A stretch of DNA of 64,000 bases from Membranipora membranacea (Eukaryota > Bryozoa > Gymnolaemata > Cheilostomatida > Membraniporidae). Numbering within the stretch: the first letter of the stretch is position 1; each line of letters opens with the position of its first letter. Below the pieces are notes generated by a model. The model saw only the letters and a program-made list of their open reading frames with translations, was not told where the DNA came from and searched no databases. Location: positions 8,432,001-8,496,000 of the forward strand of contig OU612072.1 of the NCBI GenBank assembly GCA_914767715.1, given 5' to 3'. Below are positions 57,783-64,000 of this stretch, piece after piece. The translations under genes and the position numbers were made by a program.

Positions 57783-60700
57783 ATAGATAAATAGATGGCT
57801 ACCTGGTTTTTGTGGTTCTCGTTATTACTAGTTAGCTAAGATAGATTATTAATTAAAATTTGTACACTTTTTAAATTTAGATTAAAATTAAATTAAATTT
57901 TTTAATTTAAATTTTTAAATTTAAATTAAAATTAAATTAAATTGAATTTAAATTTAAATTATCTAATGCTAAAATATGTAAATATGAGGAATAAGTTAAG
58001 TTCTATTTAGTTTACGTGGCATAGCCATAAAAAAAACCCATTTACAGACTGGGTTTTTTTTAAAAAAATATTCTTATCTGCTAATTTACTTATTTTGTGC
58101 TGCAAGTGCCAATAATCAACCTCAATTATGATGTGGCATTGTCTATGTAAGATGTGTAGTTTTACATAGGTCTTTTGCGGCAAAGACCAGTATACATGTC
58201 TTTTATGCGATTTAGTTCGTTAAGGGTCAGGACAGCAAGCACAAACTGGATTGATTGAGAACAACCAGATTATTGCTGCTGCCCAGGGCCTTAAGACTCT
58301 CTGGAATCGGAGCTCAAAACTCCAGAGCAAGAACCCCCGGCCCCCACCAGGTATTATTAGGGTTTGTTATTCTAACTGTTAAATACAGAAGTACAAATTA
58401 CAATGCAAGGACGGCGGAAGCCAGGACAGGTTCCACTACCGCAGGGCGCAGGCCGTGGAACCAACCCCTTTGGAATCTCCGGAAATTCCTCAGGGGCACA
58501 AACCCCTCAAGTACCAGTGTTAGTGTGAGAGCAGTAAGTTAGTAAGTTAAATCAGTTAGTGTTAAGTGTTAAGTGTTAAATCAGTTAGTGTTAAGTGTTA
58601 AATCAGTTAGTGTTAAGTATTAGTATTAAGTATTAGTATTAGTATTAAGTATTAGTATTAAGTATTAGTATTAGTATTAAGTATTAGTATTAGTATTAAG
58701 TATTAGTATTAAGTATTAGTATTAGTATTAAGTATTAGTATTAGTATTAATATTAATTATTAAGTATTAGTATTAATTATTAGTATTAAGTATTAGTATT
58801 AAGTATTAGTATTAAGTATTAGTATTAAGTATAAGTATTAATTATTAGTATTAATTATTAGTATTAATTATTAGTATTAAGTATTAGTATTAAGTATTAG
58901 TATTAAGTATTAGTATTAAGTATTAGTATTAAGTATTAGTATTAAGTATTAGTATTAAGTATTAGTATTAAGTATTAGTATTAAGTATTAGTATTAGTTA
59001 TTAGTATTAGTTATTAGTATTAGTATTAGTATTAAGTATTAGTATTAGTATTAATATTAATTATTAAGTATTAGTATTAATTATTAGTATTAAGTATTAG
59101 TATTAAGTATTAGTATTAAGTATTAGTATTAAGTATAAGTATTAATTATTAGTATTAATTATTAGTATTAATTATTAGTATTAATTATTAGTATTAAGTA
59201 TTAGTATTAAGTATTAGTATTAAGTATTAGTATTAAGTATTAGTATTAAGTATTAGTATTAAGTATTAGTATTAAGTATTAGTATTAGTTATTAGTATTA
59301 GTTATTAGTATTAGTATTAGTTATTAGTATTAAGTATTAGTATTAAGTATTAGTATTAAGTATTAGTATTAAGTATTAGTATTAAGTATTAGTATTAAGT
59401 ATTAGTATTAATTATTAGTATAAATTATTAGTATAAATTATTAGTATAAATTATTAGTATAAATTATTAGTATAAATTATTAGTATAAATTATTAGTATA
59501 AATTATTAGTATTAATTATTAGTATTAGTATTAGTATTAGTATTAATTATTAGTATTAGTGTTAGTATTAGTGTTAGTATTAGTGTTAGTATTAGTGTTA
59601 GTTATTAGTGTTAGTTATTAGTGTTAGTTATTAGTGTTAGTTATTAGTGTTAGTTATTAGTGTTAGTTATTAGTGTTAGTTATTAGTGTTAGTTATTAGT
59701 GTTAGTTATTAGTGTTAGTTATTAGTGTTAGTTATTAGTGTTAGTTATTAGTGTTAGTTATTAGTGTTAGTTATTAGTGTTAGTTATTAGTGTTAGTTAT
59801 TAGTGTTAGTTATTAGTGTTAGTTATTAGTGTTAGTTATTAGTGTTAGTTATTAGTGTTAGTTATTAGTGTTAGTTATTAGTGTTAGTTATTAGTGTTAG
59901 TTATTAGTGTTAGTTATTAGTGTTAGTTATTAGTGTTAGTTATTAGTGTTAGTTATTAGTGTTAGTTATTAGTGTTAGTTATTAGTGTTAGTTATTAGTG
60001 TTAGTTATTAGTGTTAGTTATTAGTGTTAGTTATTAGTGTTAGTTATTAGTGTTAGTTATTAGTGTTAGTTATTAGTGTTAGTTATTAGTGTTAGTTATT
60101 AGTGTTAGTTATTAGTGTTAGTTATTAGTGTTAGTTATTAGTGTTAGTTATTAGTGTTAGTTATTAGTGTTAGTTATTAGTGTTAGTTATTAGTGTTAGT
60201 TATTAGTGTTAGTTATTAGTGTTAGTTATTAGTGTTAGTTATTAGTGTTAGTTATTAGTGTTAGTTATTAGTGTTAGTTATTAGTGTTAGTTATTAGTGT
60301 TAGTTATTAGTGTTAGTTATTAGTGTTAGTTATTAGTGTTAGTTATTAGTGTTAGTTATTAGTGTTAGTTATTAGTGTTAGTTATTAGTGTTAGTTATTA
60401 GTGTTAGTTATTAGTGTTAGTTATTAGGGTTAGTTATTAGGGTTAGTTATTAGGGTTAGTTATTAGGGTTAGTTATTAGTGTTAGTTATTAGTGTTAGTT
60501 ATTAGTGTTAGTTATTAGTGTTAGTTATTAGTGTTAGTTATTAGTGTTAGTTATTAGTGTTAGTTATTAGTGTTAGTTATTAGTGTTAGTTATTAGTGTT
60601 AGTTATTAGTGTTAGTTATTAGTGTTAGTTATTAGTGTTAGTTATTAGTGTTAGTTATTAGTGTTAGTTATTAGTGTTAGTTATTAGTGTTAGTTATTAG

Positions 60701-61437
60701 TGTTAGTTATTAGTGTTAGTTATTAGTGTTAGTTATTAGTGTTAGTTATTAGTGTTAGTTATTAGTGTTAGTTATTAGTTATTAGTTATTAGTTATTAGT
60801 TATTAGTTATTAGTTATTAGTTATTAGGTATTAGGTATTAGGTATTAGGTATTAGGTATTAGTATTAAGTATTAGTTTTAATAATTAGTATTAATTATTA
60901 GTATTAATTATTAGTATTAATTATTAGTATTAACTATTAGTATTGAGTATTAGTATTAAGTATTAGTATTAAGTATTAGTATTAGTATTAGTATTAGTAT
61001 TAATTATTAGTATTAATTATTAGTATTAAGTATTAGTATTAGTATTAGTATTAATTATTAGTATTAAGTATTAGTATTAATTATTAGTATTAAGTACTAG
61101 TATTAAGTATTAGTATTAAGTATTAGTATTAAGTATTAGTATTAAGTATGAGTATTAAGTTTTAGTATTAGTATTAAGTATTAGTATTAAGTATTAGTAT
61201 TAAGTATTAGTATAAGTATTAAGAAAATATTAATTATTAGTATTAGTATTAGTATTAGTATTAGTATTAAGTATTAGTATTAGTATTAGTATTAGTATTA
61301 GTATTAGTATTAGTATTAAGTATTAGTATTAGTATTAAGTATTAGTATTAATTATTAGTATTAATTATTAGTATTAGTTATTAGTATTAGTTATTAGTAT
61401 TAGTTATTAGTATTAAGTATTAGTTATTGTTAGAGCA
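57783..61437. repeat. Higher-order unit 2: 0.8-kb segment plus satellite
   Basis: Direct tandem duplicate of unit 1. The 0.8-kb segment differs at only a few positions. The join at 57780 cuts into the satellite of unit 1 at '…ATTAATATAGATAGATAAATAG'. Confidence 0.9.
58550..61437. repeat. 13-bp satellite array 2
   Basis: Same order of unit types as array 1 but longer, with extra blocks such as 'TATTAGTATAAAT' repeats (59408-59505) and four consecutive TTAGGG-containing units (60421-60470). It ends with a mixed AAG/AAT type tail to 61437. Confidence 0.95.
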
Positions 61438-61439
61438 GT

Positions 61440-62170
61440 AAAAGTTAGTAATAAGTGATACTGGAGGGGAACCACAAAGACCGACAGCAGGAAACCGCAG
61501 TAAACTGCAGCAACCTACTGACGAACCTAAAGAAACTCTGGAACTCCAGTGTTCCAGACAAGAACTCACGGCTTTTTGAGTTTGTTATTCACAGTGTATC
61601 TGCTAAATGAAGATATAAATTATATGCAGTTTGGTTCTATTTTGGATACCTTTGAACTAACGCAGTCTTTCAATGGCGCAAGAAAAATTTGAACAACAGT
61701 ATGCATCAATATCAAAAATAACAACTTAGTATATATAGATGCAAAAACTTACCAGCAACAATTCTACACAAATAAAAGATCCAACAATGATGATGAAAAT
61801 TGGCATCAGAAGAGATACAATTATGTGACAGATAAAGAGAAAAACAAAGTAGTGGGAAACAGCACAAATGGATGCTTACCCCTCCTTACCAAAAAGACCA
61901 TATACGGACAAAGCCATTCGGGACACCTTTGAAGAGCAAGTCCATTGATCTACTTTTTTTAAAACCTGAATGCAGAAAATAACAACAACAACAACAACAA
62001 CAAGTGACTACTATAGACAAAGCATAGGTGAAAACACAGTATGAGTAGATTCTGCTTACCTCTCCTACCATACATACAAACATACCATACCATACACCAT
62101 CTTATACCACACATTATCACACCATACCAATAAAATTCTCCACTCTACTAAATATACATATTCTAAATGC
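61440..62170. other. Flank of the satellite with simple repeats
   Basis: The block at 61520-61610 is a decayed relative of the GC-rich patch of the higher-order unit (shared 'CTCTGGAA', 'AGACAAGAAC', 'GTTTGTTATTC'). An (AAC)n run lies at about 61979-62002 and 'CATAC'-type repeats at 62070-62100. No gene was seen. Confidence 0.5.
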
Positions 62171-62179
62171 AACTAATTT

Positions 62180-63160
62180 TGACTTCTTAGAAATTACGAA
62201 TGACATTACAGAGAGTGTCATAAAAATTCCTCTGCAAAAAAAGCAGTGGGGTACGATGGGAGTTCCATGAAAATCATTAAAGAAAATAAAAATGGTATCA
62301 GCCGAATCTTGACCCACATGATCAATCTTATCGTTCGAACATCAAAATTTCCAGATAGCCAGAAAATTGCTAGAGTACAACCACTGCATAAAAATGGTGA
62401 TAAATTTGACTGTAACAACTATCGGCCGATATCAATACTAACTGCAATATCCAAAATTGCAGAAAAAGTGTTAGCTTTCCAATTACGGTTTTATTTGGAA
62501 AATTCTAATATTTTAATTGAAAAGCGGAACACAACCTCTGCTATATCAGTTTTAATAGCAGTAAAATGACAGTAAAATTACACAAGGAATATTTGTAGAC
62601 TTCAGCAAGGCTTTTGATACCATCAATCATGATATTTTGATAAAAAATTGCCTTTTTATAATTTTACAAATGATGCATCCTCCCATGTGGTCATGTGACC
62701 TCTTTCTTCTCTGAGTATCAAATTATGCCCATTGAAATGCTTTTTAAATACCGCTATTTGTTACATGTTAACAATACTCGCCTTAATGGGGAGTTAGAAA
62801 TTCAAACCCCTGCTATTACAGCCACTAGGTCTAAGGAAAAATTTGCCCCAAAGAGAGCCAACAACTGTAGAGGGGAGAGGTCCCTGTTAACCACAGGTGT
62901 TAACCTGTGGAATTCATACCTACTGGGAGAGGAGGGGCGGCTCCTTCTGTTTTGCGGGGGGTTGGCGTCCTCGCTGTGGGGGTGTGGTTCGCTTCTTGTC
63001 GAGTAGGCTGCGTCTCTGGGCTTGCCCTGGGGACAGTAGCCTTCGTTTTCCCGATAATCGGATGGTCGCCGTACTGAACCTGGACTAATCTGACCATGCC
63101 GCAGCCTTATTTAATTTCACTATTTTGGTACTTTGATTTTAAATATAATAAATTGTTGCG
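62180..63160 (+). pseudogene. Internally deleted non-LTR retrotransposon
   Basis: The plus strand gives 'SRILTHMINLIVRTSKFP', 'ARVQPLHKNGDKFD', 'NNYRPISILTAISKIAEK' and, after a frame change, 'FVDFSKAFDTINHD', the first RT blocks. It then jumps near 62690 to a C-terminal part with 'CRGERSLLTTGVNLWNSY'. The catalytic FADD block is missing, so an internal deletion removed it. A GC-rich 3' UTR (62925-63090) and an A-rich, AAAC-containing tail near 63165-63190 follow. Confidence 0.65.
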
Positions 63161-63169
63161 GAAACCAAA

Positions 63170-64000
63170 AAAAACAAAACAAACAAAATAATTATTATAT
63201 AGCTTATGATAATGAAGGACAATAAACCAAACCAAACGCTGCGTGAATTTGAGACTGGGAGACTTGAGACTGGGAGACTTTGGTGTGGGGGGGACTTGAG
63301 ATTGGCAGCGTTGAGTTGATTGTCATAGAAGGATGGGTGGTGCATCGATATTTCTCCTACTGATTCGAAAAGAATTTGTGTAGGATATGCATGTATTTGT
63401 TATTTTTATTTATTCGCTCTTTTTGAAATCTTGTGCAAAATCTGCCCTAAACTTGATGGTGTTTGTTTATTTTACAGTTTCAAATGTAGTTTAAATTTCG
63501 TTAAAAGAAAAAAATCGTTTGCGCGCTTGAATAAAGGAGATTTATGGTTTGACTTTCCTGTTTATCGATTTGTTCTTCAGCTGGGCAACAGTGTTAGTGC
63601 AAGGAGTTAACAAGTTAGCTCACTAACTAATGGGCTAACTAGAAAACGCCGTATAAAACAGAGAGAGAGAGAGAAGTAGTGTGTCCTGTTCAGTCAAGTC
63701 AAAGTTAAGTATAGAAAGTTCCTTGCACCAGCTGAGGAACATACACAAAATCGAATTGAAATCTTATTTTTCTAATATAAACCAAATTCCTGAAATCTTT
63801 TATTTGCGCTAAAATTGAATTATTACATTGCCATTGATATTGTGAGATATTACAATGTATGTATTACATGTATATTTATGTATTATGATATGTGTGTTTC
63901 GTCACATAAGTATTTCTATGCTGCCGAAGCGGAGTGAGCAGATTGGTGATGTCCCTAAGTTGACATGGGGTTATGCTGTGGTAATTGGATGAGTGAGTGA
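63170..64000. repeat. Terminal stretch with short tandem repeats
   Basis: 'GAGACTGGGAGACTT' is repeated about twice at 63249-63280, and a (GA)n run lies at about 63660-63674. No gene could be supported to the end of the window. Confidence 0.6.

Noticed and set aside
55371-61437. CRISPR-like array
   Set aside because: The units are contiguous 12-13 bp repeats without unique spacers, in a eukaryotic context.
62900-63097. Minus-strand 65-codon ORF
   Set aside because: It is antisense to the GC-rich 3' part of a retrotransposon remnant and has no independent support.

Overview
The window looks like AT-rich nuclear DNA from an invertebrate metazoan. The evidence is spliced genes with GT-AG introns, TATA/CCAAT promoters, tRNA-derived SINEs, CR1/Jockey-like non-LTR retrotransposons (one with a PHD finger), a C-type lectin, a DUF229 (sulfatase-like) remnant and a FLYWCH-type zinc-finger remnant. 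A sponge or another marine invertebrate would fit, but nothing here fixes the species. There are no bacterial operons, ribosome binding sites, rRNA genes or CRISPR arrays.

Layout. 0-17 kb: two diverged direct copies (A about 1.35-4.5 kb, B about 14.46-16.4 kb) of a segment carrying an unrecognised coding exon. Between them lie a truncated retroelement abutting a long-TIR foldback element (5.2-6.4 kb), a C-type lectin pseudogene with a recognisable promoter (7.7-9.4 kb), a possible 57-residue two-exon gene (9.7-10.1 kb) and a minus-strand exon with an in-frame TGA (11.3-11.6 kb). 17-27 kb: a 20-bp minisatellite, a SINE with perfect target-site duplications inside a DUF229 pseudogene, a hAT-type MITE and a decayed FLYWCH gene. 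27-37 kb: a graveyard of nested elements: two non-LTR fragments in opposite orientation separated by a TTAA-flanked MITE, a palindromic MITE, a 2.5-kb inverted repeat with about 900-bp arms, one orphan exon and a second hAT MITE. 37-48 kb: a compact promoter with candidate exons, a 128-bp snapback element with an 8-bp target-site duplication, and a nearly full-length PHD-endonuclease-RT retrotransposon flanked by two copies of another dispersed repeat. 48-54 kb: a second TTAA MITE split by a probable solo LTR, then a cluster of three tRNA-like SINE heads. 54.6-61.4 kb: a duplicated unit of about 3.2 kb, each copy an 0.8-kb single-copy-like segment followed by kilobases of a 13-bp, telomere-like satellite. 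61.4-64 kb: simple repeats and a deleted retroelement.

Almost every host-like gene is broken or only partly visible, so the window is mainly a record of transposon invasion and local duplication. The most unusual objects are the higher-order satellite, the snapback element, the long palindrome, the unrecognised exon kept in repeats A and B, and the PHD-EN-RT element whose single reading frame is interrupted by only a few point lesions.
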